From Gilvimarinus polysaccharolyticus (GTDB taxonomy: Bacteria > Pseudomonadota > Gammaproteobacteria > Pseudomonadales > Cellvibrionaceae), in assembly GCF_001187555.1 (NCBI RefSeq), contig NZ_LFIJ01000001.1:62001-126000 (forward strand): 64,000 bases of DNA. The letters are read 5' to 3'. The notes beneath the pieces are model-generated. The model was given only the letters and a program-made list of their open reading frames with translations, was not told where the DNA came from and made no database searches. The position numbers and the translations under genes are program-made. This document shows positions 40,242 through 48,460 of this stretch, in pieces (the first letter of the stretch is position 1; every line of letters starts with the position of its first letter).

Positions 40242-43200
40242 TCATTCTTTTTTAGGTACTAATGTTATTTCATCTATCGTCGCATCATAGTTTTGACCAT
40301 CGCTAGCAGTAAATGACACTCTAAGTTGGTAAAAGTGACCGGCTGGGAGGTCGGAGGTTGGTGTTAATACATCGGTGTTGAAGCTCGCTTTCGATACGCC
40401 AGACTGGGTCTGTAAGACGTTAGTGTCGATCTTGGTGATGTCTTTGACTGGAATCCAGCGGGATTTAAAGTGACGCAGCCAAAAGCGCAGGCCGCCTTCA
40501 TCAGAGGCAATAACCTGATTGCCCGAACCGGCATCGTAGCTTACTTGTAGTTCAATCGGCTGCCCGATGACAATGGGCTGACTGGCCCAGCGTTCGCGGT
40601 TTTGAATGGTTAGGTGACCTTCGTGATAGTCATCCACTTGCAGCGAAAAGCTGTTATTCACTGTGTCAGATTGTTCGGCTTTGGCGATGATTGTGGTGCG
40701 CCCAGACTTGAGTGCGGTCACTACGCCTTGTGGGTTAACGCTCGCCACTTGTGGATTGGTGCTGGCCCATTGCACGCGCGGGTTATCGGCATGGGGCGGT
40801 TGCACTATGGCCTTTAAGTGGCGTTTCTGTCCGGTGTAGAGTGGGGCAGGATTGTTGCCAATAGTGACCGACTCTACCGCCACGGGGTACCAATCGACAA
40901 TGGTAATGTCTACCGAGTCGTTCAGGTTGTTAGCCGGGCTTTGGGCAGTAATGGTGGCATACTCGCCTGCGTCGCCGACGGCTTTGATCACCCCTTGTTG
41001 GTTTACACTGACATTAGCGGGGTTATCTGAGTGCCATTTTAAGCGGGTATCGGCGTGTTCAGGTGAAAAGCTTGCCTGTAGCGGGTAGCTGGTTTGTGTT
41101 CTAAGTTGTAGCGTTTCGTGCCCCAGATTAATATCGGTGGGTGGAAGTCGATTAGAAGAAAGACGTGTGTTAATTTTGGGGGTCGAAAATTCGACGGTCT
41201 CGCCGTTGCGCCATGCAATGGTTACTTTCTCTATGGTGCTCTGTGAGCCCAGACCAAAATGCACAATATTAAGCAAGCTTTGCGAGAAAATTTCTCCGGC
41301 CGAGCCGACCCGTTGACGATAACGGTGATCTTTCGTGTGCAGGGTTACATAGGCGCCCATCGGATCGATGTGATGCTCGGGGGAGTAACCTACCTCAACT
41401 AAGCTGTAGTTGCCGGCGTTTGTGGCCGTGTTTTGGTATAGGTACCACTGTCCGCCTTCATTACCGAGTAAAAGGTCCAGGCTGCCGTCTAGGTTAAAGT
41501 CAAATGCCTGGCCCATGTCGCCATTGCCGGGCCCGCCAATATCGTTAGCGCCGTGCATAGTCACGGTGTCGAAGCTGCCTTGGCCTGTGTTCAACAATAG
41601 GTAGTCGGAGGTTTTTCCATAGACTTTGCCCCAGCGACTCACAAAAATATCCTGGTGGCCGTCGTTGTTAAAGTCACCCCGGGTTACGCCTAAAGAATTG
41701 GTGCCCGGCGGGATTTTCCATTCGGTGGAAACATTCACAAAACGGTCGCCATCGTTGCGCAGTAAAATATCGGCCTCGTTACGGTTTTGCGGGGTAAAGT
41801 CGGTCGCTACGTCCGTTACGCCCGTAAGGGTAAATTTAAACCCCCAAAAATCATCCCTATTGCGGACCAGTGCGGCTTTCCATTGGCCATTGCCCATATA
41901 GCCAAAGTACATGCCGTTTTCTGAAATATCACCGGGCCAGCCTTCGGCTTGATTTGGGTTTAGTGTCCAATTTTGTCCTATTTTCAGTACAGTGGATTGT
42001 TTGTCACGCCCCAGGAACATGGGGTAGTCTTTACCGCGCTGTAGACCTTGCGCTAAAAAGTAGTAGTCGGATAGCTCTATCGGACCATCCGCTGAAAAGG
42101 AAAATGTGTCTACGCCTTTAAATCCGCGCGGCTTAATGGCAAACACTTTTTGCGCGGGGTCAAAGTCAACGGAGGGTGATTCACCTCTACCTCCTTCAAA
42201 TGCTTTGCCGCGCGCCAGGTATAGGTCCAGGTCCCCGTCGTTATCTATATCAACATCGGTTACGGCCATAATGCCCGTTAAGTTAGCGACTGCCTCAGGG
42301 GCTTTAGCAGTGACATCGGTAAAAGTAAAATCGCCATTGCCTTGCCACAGGCTTAGCGGCCCGTAGAATACAAAATCGTCAATGCCATCGTTATTAAAGT
42401 CGGTTAACAGTACCCGCGATTGATGCACATTTTGAATGCCGGGAACGGTTTTTCGTTCAAAGCGACCATTACCCAAATTCTCGTAAAAGAAATGTTGGGG
42501 TTTATCGCCGTATAAGCTGGTCTCGTTAAACAGCAGTAAGTCCAGGTCGCCGTCTAAATCCATATCGGACCAGCGGGCGCCGCGGCCGCGGCCGCCTTTG
42601 TCTATACCTACATCTCCGGTGTATAGCACTAAATTCCCGCTGTTGTTGCGATAAAAATTCGCCTTAGAGGGATTAATGCCATTACCCCCGCCTTGGGTGA
42701 CGATTATGTCTAAATCGCCATCGTTGTCGTAGTCGCCAGGTGAGGTGCCGTGTAAATCGTGCATAAACCAGCGGGCTAAATTTGTATCGTGTTTGGTCAC
42801 GGTGCCGTCGCCGTTGTTCCAGTACAACTTGCTGGACGCATCATTGTGATTGTTCACAATAAAATCGTAATCGCCATCGGTATCCATATCGGCAATGGTG
42901 GGGCCGCCATATTTGAGCGAGTTTACCTGGTCCATTCCCGATTTCGCAGTTATGTCGTTAAATCTAGGTATCGTTAAATCTTTGACCGGTTCAAGGGTGA
43001 GACTATTGATAGTCAATGCAGCATGGTTGGCTTTTACAGTTATCTTTGCAGTCCCTAACGTTTCAAACTCTACCAATGTGCGTAGCGTTTGCTCGCCGGC
43101 AGTGGGGATATCTAAGCTATTTGCTATCTGTTGGTTGTTGGCATAGATGCTAATGCTGGCGTAATTGGCGGGATTATTCAATTGTAAGGTTAAGCGCTGG

Positions 43201-43370
43201 AGAACATTGTCGCTAATGTTGCGCGTTAATTGATAAGGCGTTGATGGGTGAACCTCAAAGGCGGTTGGTGATGCCATAGCCAAATCGCTGCAAACGGTCA
43301 AAAAGCAGACCGATAACGCAAAGATGCCAGCCTTTTTCCACGGTTTGGTATTGCAGTCACGCAGAGTCAT
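40242..43370 (-). CDS. Large exported FG-GAP/ASPIC-UnbV/Big-2 repeat protein
   Basis: 1042 residues from the ATG at 43370, preceded by GGCGG; an earlier ATG at 43406 lies inside the 12-bp operator and is rejected. Signal peptide to about residue 33. Then a beta-sandwich (about 36-130), a long FG-GAP/VCBS seven-bladed propeller (about 135-670, many DxDxDGD calcium motifs such as DMDTDGDYDF, DYDNDGDLDI, DVDIDNDGDLDL), an ASPIC/UnbV segment (about 670-730, QRVGSAGEIFSQSLLNIVHFGLG), two bacterial Ig-like Big-2 domains (about 735-915) and a C-terminal sandwich. No catalytic motif is visible; probably a surface glycan-binding protein. The operator upstream links it to the GntR regulon. Confidence 0.85.
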   Translation of the reverse strand: MTLRDCNTKPWKKAGIFALSVCFLTVCSDLAMASPTAFEVHPSTPYQLTRNISDNVLQRLTLQLNNPANYASISIYANNQQIANSLDIPTAGEQTLRTLVEFETLGTAKITVKANHAALTINSLTLEPVKDLTIPRFNDITAKSGMDQVNSLKYGGPTIADMDTDGDYDFIVNNHNDASSKLYWNNGDGTVTKHDTNLARWFMHDLHGTSPGDYDNDGDLDIIVTQGGGNGINPSKANFYRNNSGNLVLYTGDVGIDKGGRGRGARWSDMDLDGDLDLLLFNETSLYGDKPQHFFYENLGNGRFERKTVPGIQNVHQSRVLLTDFNNDGIDDFVFYGPLSLWQGNGDFTFTDVTAKAPEAVANLTGIMAVTDVDIDNDGDLDLYLARGKAFEGGRGESPSVDFDPAQKVFAIKPRGFKGVDTFSFSADGPIELSDYYFLAQGLQRGKDYPMFLGRDKQSTVLKIGQNWTLNPNQAEGWPGDISENGMYFGYMGNGQWKAALVRNRDDFWGFKFTLTGVTDVATDFTPQNRNEADILLRNDGDRFVNVSTEWKIPPGTNSLGVTRGDFNNDGHQDIFVSRWGKVYGKTSDYLLLNTGQGSFDTVTMHGANDIGGPGNGDMGQAFDFNLDGSLDLLLGNEGGQWYLYQNTATNAGNYSLVEVGYSPEHHIDPMGAYVTLHTKDHRYRQRVGSAGEIFSQSLLNIVHFGLGSQSTIEKVTIAWRNGETVEFSTPKINTRLSSNRLPPTDINLGHETLQLRTQTSYPLQASFSPEHADTRLKWHSDNPANVSVNQQGVIKAVGDAGEYATITAQSPANNLNDSVDITIVDWYPVAVESVTIGNNPAPLYTGQKRHLKAIVQPPHADNPRVQWASTNPQVASVNPQGVVTALKSGRTTIIAKAEQSDTVNNSFSLQVDDYHEGHLTIQNRERWASQPIVIGQPIELQVSYDAGSGNQVIASDEGGLRFWLRHFKSRWIPVKDITKIDTNVLQTQSGVSKASFNTDVLTPTSDLPAGHFYQLRVSFTASDGQNYDATIDEITLVPKKE

Positions 43371-43395
43371 AAAATTACCGCCAGCCTTATTGTGA

Positions 43396-43407
43396 ATTGT
43401 ATGCAAT
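43396..43407. promoter_or_regulatory. Palindromic operator before the FG-GAP protein gene
   Basis: ATTGTATGCAAT, identical to the word at 10695-10706, lies 26 bp upstream of the chosen ATG at 43370. Its position over the likely promoter or start fits repression. Confidence 0.65.
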
Positions 43408-43591
43408 GCTAAATGAGGTTTACCTCTGAATGCAAGGCCTTTGGTGAGGTTAAGGGCGCTGAATAATCTGTAATGCGGCTGATCGCCTCCAGTTGTTGTT
43501 AATGGGCGTTAGGGTCGGTCACGGTAAGTAGGCTCTAGGCTAAGAATGTTATTATTTTTAGATTGTGTGGGTTGAATGTAGCAGCACGAAA

Positions 43592-43615
43592 GACTCCGCG
43601 GAACACCGCGGAGTC
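43592..43615 (-). terminator. Terminator downstream of the CBM6 protein gene
   Basis: A 10-bp GC-rich perfect stem (GACTCCGCGG, loop AACA, CCGCGGAGTC) lies 7 bp after the stop of the gene at 43622 and is followed on the minus strand by TTTCG. The stem is strong but the T-tract short. Confidence 0.7.
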
Positions 43616-43621
43616 ACTTTC

Positions 43622-45061
43622 TTATAAAAACTCGTCAAAAAAATCGACGTGATTGTTTAAGTGATTAAAGCCAAAAATCCAAGTGCCTTCAACGGTATCT
43701 GAAAAGTCCATACCACCACTTTGAATTTGGGGGTTTTTCCATCCCGGATGGTGCTCGATACTGTAATCGGCCACACGCTTAGCCTCGGTCCAAATGGCAC
43801 CTACGCGAGAGTGGTTTAACACCCGGCTCCACTGGCTGGTGTCCGAGCTATTAAAGCCAGGGGTACCGTTGCCGCGCGAGTTGCCATCGCTGATTTTTTG
43901 GTAATCGGTATTGTTGCGCACGTAGGTCAAATCGGCGGGGGTGGTTTGATCCTGGTTCCACTCGCTGTGCTGGATAATATGAATGCGGGTATTGGTATTA
44001 ATTCCACCCATGTTTTGTTTTACTCGGCGTACTAAATCAGCACTAAAGTCGGACTGTCCAGCTTCCTGAATCCAGATGTCGCCACCGCTGTTTAAGACCG
44101 TAGCCACTTTGTCATAGGTAGTGTTTAATGCGCCCGAGTAGTTGGTGTGTGCATCAGACCAACGGTCTGAACCAAAGGTAATATTAAAGAGGTGGTCTGC
44201 TTCGATAAATGTACCACCTTGAATGCCATAAGCACCTGCGACAGCGTGATAATTGACGCCACTAAAGCGTGAGTCGCTTAAGATGGTGCCCACAGCTGCG
44301 ACAGTGTGAATGTCATCTGGGTCTGGGCGGCTGTCAAAGTTTGCTAACAGTAAATCCTTGGCTGGGTTAAAACGGCCGATCATGGGCGTTGCAGTAGAAT
44401 CTTCCTCTGTAGCTAATTCAATCCAGTTGATGTTGAAGTTGCCTGCCTGAATTTGGATACGTAACGTGTGTGCCCCAGCCGTTAATGTACCCAGCGCGAC
44501 TTCTTGGGTTTGCCAGTTCTGCCAGCCGCCGGTGGAGGCAACAGTTGTCCCATTGCTGCGTTGTTGAGCATCGATCTCTAGCGTATATAAACCGCCTCCA
44601 GATTGAGACGCGACACGAACTTTAGCAATGTAACTCCCTGCATTTTGTACATTAATATCGTACTCGAGCCACTCGTTGGCGGCAGTCCAGCCAACGTTGT
44701 ATTGTCCGCCGTTATCCGATGTAATTTGAATATCAACGCCATCGTTACGGTATTGGCCACCTAAGTTTTGCGCGGTGGTGTCTGAGTAACGCTGGTAATC
44801 TTGCGCTTGAATAATACCCGGTACCGGTTGGCTGTTATCGGGTGTCGGGTCGATAGGGGTGTCTTGGCCGCAGGGTTGATTGCCGCACATGCAAACACTA
44901 AACAGCGATTGGCTGTTGGCGCAGTCAGTTGCCTCTGGGCCAAAATCATTTTTACATTGGGCGGTGTAGTTACATTGGTCTTCTGCCAAGACACTGGTGC
45001 TAAAACTGCTGCATAGCGTGGCGATAGCTGCCGCCCGAGTTAGATAACCTGTCATCGTCAT
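43622..45061 (-). CDS. Exported Cys-rich/CBM6 protein with nucleoside-hydrolase-like C-terminal domain
   Basis: 479 residues from the ATG at 45061, eight bases after CGGAG; an earlier ATG at 45085 lacks such a site. Signal peptide to about SVLAED. A cysteine-rich region (about 28-66; CNYTAQCKNDF, FSVCMCGNQPCG) precedes a CBM6 beta-sandwich (about 80-215; PGIIQAQDYQRYSD, NVGWTAANEWLEYDINV, FNINWIELA). The C-terminal about 250 residues begin LLLANFDSRPDPDDIHTVAAVGTIL, echoing the D-x-x-P-D-D-x-x-A calcium site of nucleoside hydrolases, and contain IHIIQHSEWNQDQT. I do not know a characterised enzyme with this plan; it may be a glycoside or acyl hydrolase. Function is open. Confidence 0.75.
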   Translation of the reverse strand: MTMTGYLTRAAAIATLCSSFSTSVLAEDQCNYTAQCKNDFGPEATDCANSQSLFSVCMCGNQPCGQDTPIDPTPDNSQPVPGIIQAQDYQRYSDTTAQNLGGQYRNDGVDIQITSDNGGQYNVGWTAANEWLEYDINVQNAGSYIAKVRVASQSGGGLYTLEIDAQQRSNGTTVASTGGWQNWQTQEVALGTLTAGAHTLRIQIQAGNFNINWIELATEEDSTATPMIGRFNPAKDLLLANFDSRPDPDDIHTVAAVGTILSDSRFSGVNYHAVAGAYGIQGGTFIEADHLFNITFGSDRWSDAHTNYSGALNTTYDKVATVLNSGGDIWIQEAGQSDFSADLVRRVKQNMGGINTNTRIHIIQHSEWNQDQTTPADLTYVRNNTDYQKISDGNSRGNGTPGFNSSDTSQWSRVLNHSRVGAIWTEAKRVADYSIEHHPGWKNPQIQSGGMDFSDTVEGTWIFGFNHLNNHVDFFDEFL

Positions 45062-45172
45062 AAGTGGCTCCGTTAAAACATTCAAATGATTTGATGTTGC
45101 TAATATGTGTTTGCTTGGCAGGAAGCGCCAAACATGAGCATAGTAGTTTTAACCGTATTACCTAGCTGTCTA

Positions 45173-45184
45173 ATTGTTCACAAT
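45173..45184. promoter_or_regulatory. Variant palindrome upstream of the CBM6 protein gene
   Basis: ATTGTTCACAAT keeps the ATTGT and ACAAT arms of the locus operator but has a different centre. It is 112 bp before the chosen start of the gene at 43622-45061. A weaker candidate than the perfect copies. The rest of 45062-45335 shows no gene. Confidence 0.4.
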
Positions 45185-45335
45185 TGACAAGTATTGATAA
45201 AAGTTTGACGCAATAATAAACAAATGGGCGGATGACTCTTCGTCTAAGTGGTGAGGAGTTTGGTTTTTAAGGTCAATACTCTAGTCGCTGATGGGACTAA
45301 ACGTGTTGGATATAGCGATGAGTTCGGGCTGAGTT

Positions 45336-45364
45336 ACGCCAAAAAATATTGTACTTTTTGGCGT
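45336..45364 (-). terminator. AT-rich stem-loop downstream of the sulfatase
   Basis: A perfect 10-bp inverted repeat (ACGCCAAAAA at 45336-45345 and TTTTTGGCGT at 45355-45364, nine-base loop) lies 10 bp beyond the sulfatase stop. On the minus strand the second arm is rich in T. A plausible terminator for the halogenase/sulfatase unit. Confidence 0.5.
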
Positions 45365-45373
45365 TGAGGTCAC

Positions 45374-46761
45374 TTAATCTATTGGCTTGCGATAGGTGTC
45401 CATTCGTTTCATGGCGTCGCCTTCGTACTGTCTTTTTAATTGCCAGAGCGGACGATCTAAGGTTGGCTCCCAAGCAAACAGTTTTTGGAGCAACTCTCGA
45501 ACTTTTTCGGGTTTTTTATACGCAAGATTATTTTGCTCACTAATGTCGTTGTTTAATAAATAAAGCTCTGCTGGTCGGTCGGGAAAGCGCAATAACTTCC
45601 AGTCGCCATCTCGGATAGCTGCGCGATTTTCTTTTTTCCAACAAAGAGTCTGGTGAGGGCGATCATTGTTGTCGCCTTTGATGTAGGGCAGCAAGCTCAC
45701 GCCATCGATGTGGTTGACTGTCTCGATATTGCCGCCGGCTACTTGATAAAAGGTGGGCAGTAAATCGAGTGTGCTAATGGGGTGGGGATAATGGCTGCCA
45801 GCTTTAATAATACCTGGCCAGCGAGCGATAAAAGGTACGCGAATACCTCCCTCTAGATGGTTGGCTTTGGTGCCGCGCAAGCGGCGTGTTGCCCGAGCCG
45901 TTATCGTCGCTGGGGCCGCCATTATCGTTGCTGTAAATAACCCGTGTTGAATCGCTTAAGCCGGTATTATCCAGAGCGCTGAGTACGCGGCCAATGGCTC
46001 GGTCCATAGCTAGGTTCATGGCTGCTAGGGTACGGCGTTTACCTTGTAGGTTTGGGAGCGCGGCGAGATCTTCTTTGCGTGCCTCCATCGGCGAGTGTAC
46101 CGCATTAAATGATAGAAAAAGAAAAAACGGTGCTTTGTTCTCGCGATGAATGAAATCAATTGCGTCGTTAGCAAGGGCATCGGTTAGGTACAAAGGTGAT
46201 TCTTCAAATTTTCCAAAACCGCGCTCTAAATTATCTTCGGGTCGATAATTGGGGTTTTCATCTGAAAATGCAAAGTAACTTCGAGCACCTCCGCGAAAAC
46301 CGTAAAAATAATCAAAGCCGCGTTTGGTGGGATGGTATTGATCTGCGTTGCCCTGGTGCCATTTTCCGATAATGCCCGTAGTGTAGCCTTGCTCTTGTAG
46401 GTAATTACCTACAGTTCTTTCGCTTAAAGGTAGCCCCATTTCATCATCGGCTAAGCTGCCTTTGGCCATATAACCGGGCACGTTATTTTCTTCATAACCA
46501 ATTTTTTTGCTGATATCGCCCAGTTAAAATACCTGCGCGAGAAGGGCCGCAGGTGGCAGCGCTGACGTAGGCTTGGTTAAACACCATGCCTTCACTTGCG
46601 AGTTGATCGATATTTGGTGTTTGCATGACTTTACTGCCTTGAAAGCCAAAGTCAGCATAACCGGCATCATCGGACAAAATAAATAAAATGTTGGGCTTTT
46701 GGATTTCTGCCAAAGAGGCCGGACTAAGTACGAAAAGTAGTAATAAAATTATAAAACGCAT
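45374..46761 (-). pseudogene. Type I sulfatase gene with two frameshifts
   Basis: Three frames together encode a complete S1 arylsulfatase-type protein of about 460 residues. Piece 1 (46761-46492) has a signal peptide, [20 protein letters not shown] and the formylglycine site TCGPSRAG (C71). A one-base excess in a run of seven A (46502-46508) breaks the frame at RYQQK. Piece 2 runs [36 protein letters not shown]; one extra base near 45875-45882 then shifts into piece 3, [23 protein letters not shown] to the end. All catalytic motifs are conserved, so decay is very recent, or the indels are sequencing errors. Would remove sulfate from galactan oligomers in the periplasm. Lies 34 bp after the halogenase gene. 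Confidence 0.85.
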
Positions 46762-46795
46762 GGTACTACTCGATAAATAGATGGGATCTTTAGCG

Positions 46796-48328
46796 TTAAA
46801 CGCGCAGATGGTTTAAGTATTCTCTATTGCTGGACAGTTGTTGGGTTAATTGTCGGCTCGCTTCAATATTTTTCCGCAGGGCAGTATCAGCTAATTGTTG
46901 TTTGGCTTTCTCTGGAGGTATGGGCATCTTGGTCTCGAAGCCCATGCCATAAAGTACATATTGGTAGCTTAACGCCTGAAATATCTCTCCGGTACGATCA
47001 AAGTCGTGAGGCCAGGGAGGTGTATGCTGCCAAAGCTGTAACAGCTCAGTAAGAGAATCCGGAATTGAGTTTGATACTTTATTGTCGCGCCAGAAAGCAT
47101 CTTGTTGCCGGTCAGATAAAATGTAGTGAAGCTTTAAAAAATCGACTAGCCGCCCCCAGCGATATAAAAAGCGCTCGTTAAAAATATTGCTTAAAGGTGC
47201 GATCTGAGAATATGTTTGAGGCAGTTTTTCGGCAATAAACTGGGCCGATAACTCAACCATTAATAGCGCCGATGCCTCTAAGGGTTCGACAAAACCCGCA
47301 GATAAGCCGATGGCAATACAGTTTTTATGCCAAAATTTTTCTCGGTGCCCTGGGGTAAACGCAATAGATTTAACCTCTAGCAAGTCACTGGAGCTTTGGG
47401 TGTAAGCCGCCAGTGTCTGTAGCGCTTGATCTTCTGTGGCGTGTTGGCTGGAGTATACATAGCCAATACCTCGCCGGCTTTGTAATCCTATGTCCCAAAT
47501 CCAGCCGGCCTGCTGCGCGGTAGATAATGTACACGAAGCAATGGCCGTAGAGTGTTCTGGGTAGGCTTGACGTGTTGCCAGCGCGCGATCACAAAATAAC
47601 ACTGAATTTAAAGGTTTAAACGGAATGCCAAGAGCTGTGCCTAGCAGGGTTGCTTTAAGGCCAGTGCAGTCGATATACAAGTCGGCAGTTAATGAATCAC
47701 CAGTGGTGGTGTGCAGCTTGGCAATTGCTCCGTCATCATCCAGTTGCACACCGGAAACTTCGCACTGCTGGTGTTCTACTTGCAGTGCTTCTGTGCAGTG
47801 TGTTTGCAGCAGTTGGGTAAACTTACCCGCGTCTAGGTGGTAGCCGTAGTTTAATAGCGATTGCTGCTCTCCCTGTTGCATAGTTTTGGGTGCCAAAAAA
47901 GCTTCACATACGGCCTCTTGAGGGCTGTAACAACGTGAGAAACTAGCGGTGTGTTGATGTTGGCTAAGCCAGTGTTCGGCCATGTTTAATTGGTGTTGGT
48001 AGCCTGCGGGGACCGAAAAGGGATGATGGTAACTATGAGGGTGTTGGTCAAACCGCCAATTAATAAATTTAGAACCCTGTTTGAATGAGGCATCGCACTC
48101 GGTTAAGAATTTTGACTCGCTAATCCCCAAGGTTTGCAATGTTTGGCGCATGGTAGGCCAAGTACCTTCGCCTACACCAATAGTGGGTATCTTGTCTGAC
48201 TCGTATAGGGTAATGCGTAAACTGCCTTTACGCAGTCGTGCCTGATGCCGGCTGGCAATAATTCCGGCGGTTAACCAACCGGCGGTGCCACCGCCTAGAA
48301 TCGCAATATGCTTAATCATTTCACTCAT
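46796..48328 (-). CDS. Flavin-dependent tryptophan-halogenase-family protein
   Basis: 510 residues, cytosolic. The FAD motif GGGTAGW (12-18), the segment [14 protein letters not shown] carrying the probable catalytic Lys (K83), AGWIWDIGL (the WxWxI halogenase signature, W276/W278) and [13 protein letters not shown] identify the family. Such proteins are often encoded next to TonB-dependent receptors in Caulobacter- and Cellvibrio-type genomes, where the substrate is unknown; true tryptophan halogenation is not implied. Start at 48328 with GGACG upstream. The perfect operator ATTGTATACAAT lies 18 bp upstream, so it is tied to the agar regulon. The sulfatase follows. Confidence 0.9.
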   Translation of the reverse strand: MSEMIKHIAILGGGTAGWLTAGIIASRHQARLRKGSLRITLYESDKIPTIGVGEGTWPTMRQTLQTLGISESKFLTECDASFKQGSKFINWRFDQHPHSYHHPFSVPAGYQHQLNMAEHWLSQHQHTASFSRCYSPQEAVCEAFLAPKTMQQGEQQSLLNYGYHLDAGKFTQLLQTHCTEALQVEHQQCEVSGVQLDDDGAIAKLHTTTGDSLTADLYIDCTGLKATLLGTALGIPFKPLNSVLFCDRALATRQAYPEHSTAIASCTLSTAQQAGWIWDIGLQSRRGIGYVYSSQHATEDQALQTLAAYTQSSSDLLEVKSIAFTPGHREKFWHKNCIAIGLSAGFVEPLEASALLMVELSAQFIAEKLPQTYSQIAPLSNIFNERFLYRWGRLVDFLKLHYILSDRQQDAFWRDNKVSNSIPDSLTELLQLWQHTPPWPHDFDRTGEIFQALSYQYVLYGMGFETKMPIPPEKAKQQLADTALRKNIEASRQLTQQLSSNREYLNHLRV

Positions 48329-48345
48329 CAGACGTCCAACTTATT

Positions 48346-48357
48346 ATTGTATACAAT
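48346..48357. promoter_or_regulatory. Perfect palindromic operator before the halogenase gene
   Basis: ATTGTATACAAT, identical to copies at 520 and 54375, placed 18 bp before the halogenase start, where a repressor would block RNA polymerase. Binding inferred. Confidence 0.68.
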
Positions 48358-48414
48358 CAACTATTGCTTAGGGGGGAGATAAAGTCAACTCTCTTGTAAG
48401 AGTTTATCGAGTAC

Positions 48415-48438
48415 AAAAAAGCCCGCACTAAGGCGGGC
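48415..48438 (-). terminator. Rho-independent terminator of the receptor/lipoprotein operon
   Basis: A GC-rich hairpin (GCCCGC-ACTAAG-GCGGGC, 48421-48438) followed on the minus strand by six T (AAAAAA at 48415-48420), 23 bp beyond the lipoprotein stop. A textbook terminator separating this operon from the halogenase unit. Confidence 0.9.
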
Positions 48439-48460
48439 TAAGGACTTGCTCATGGAGAAC

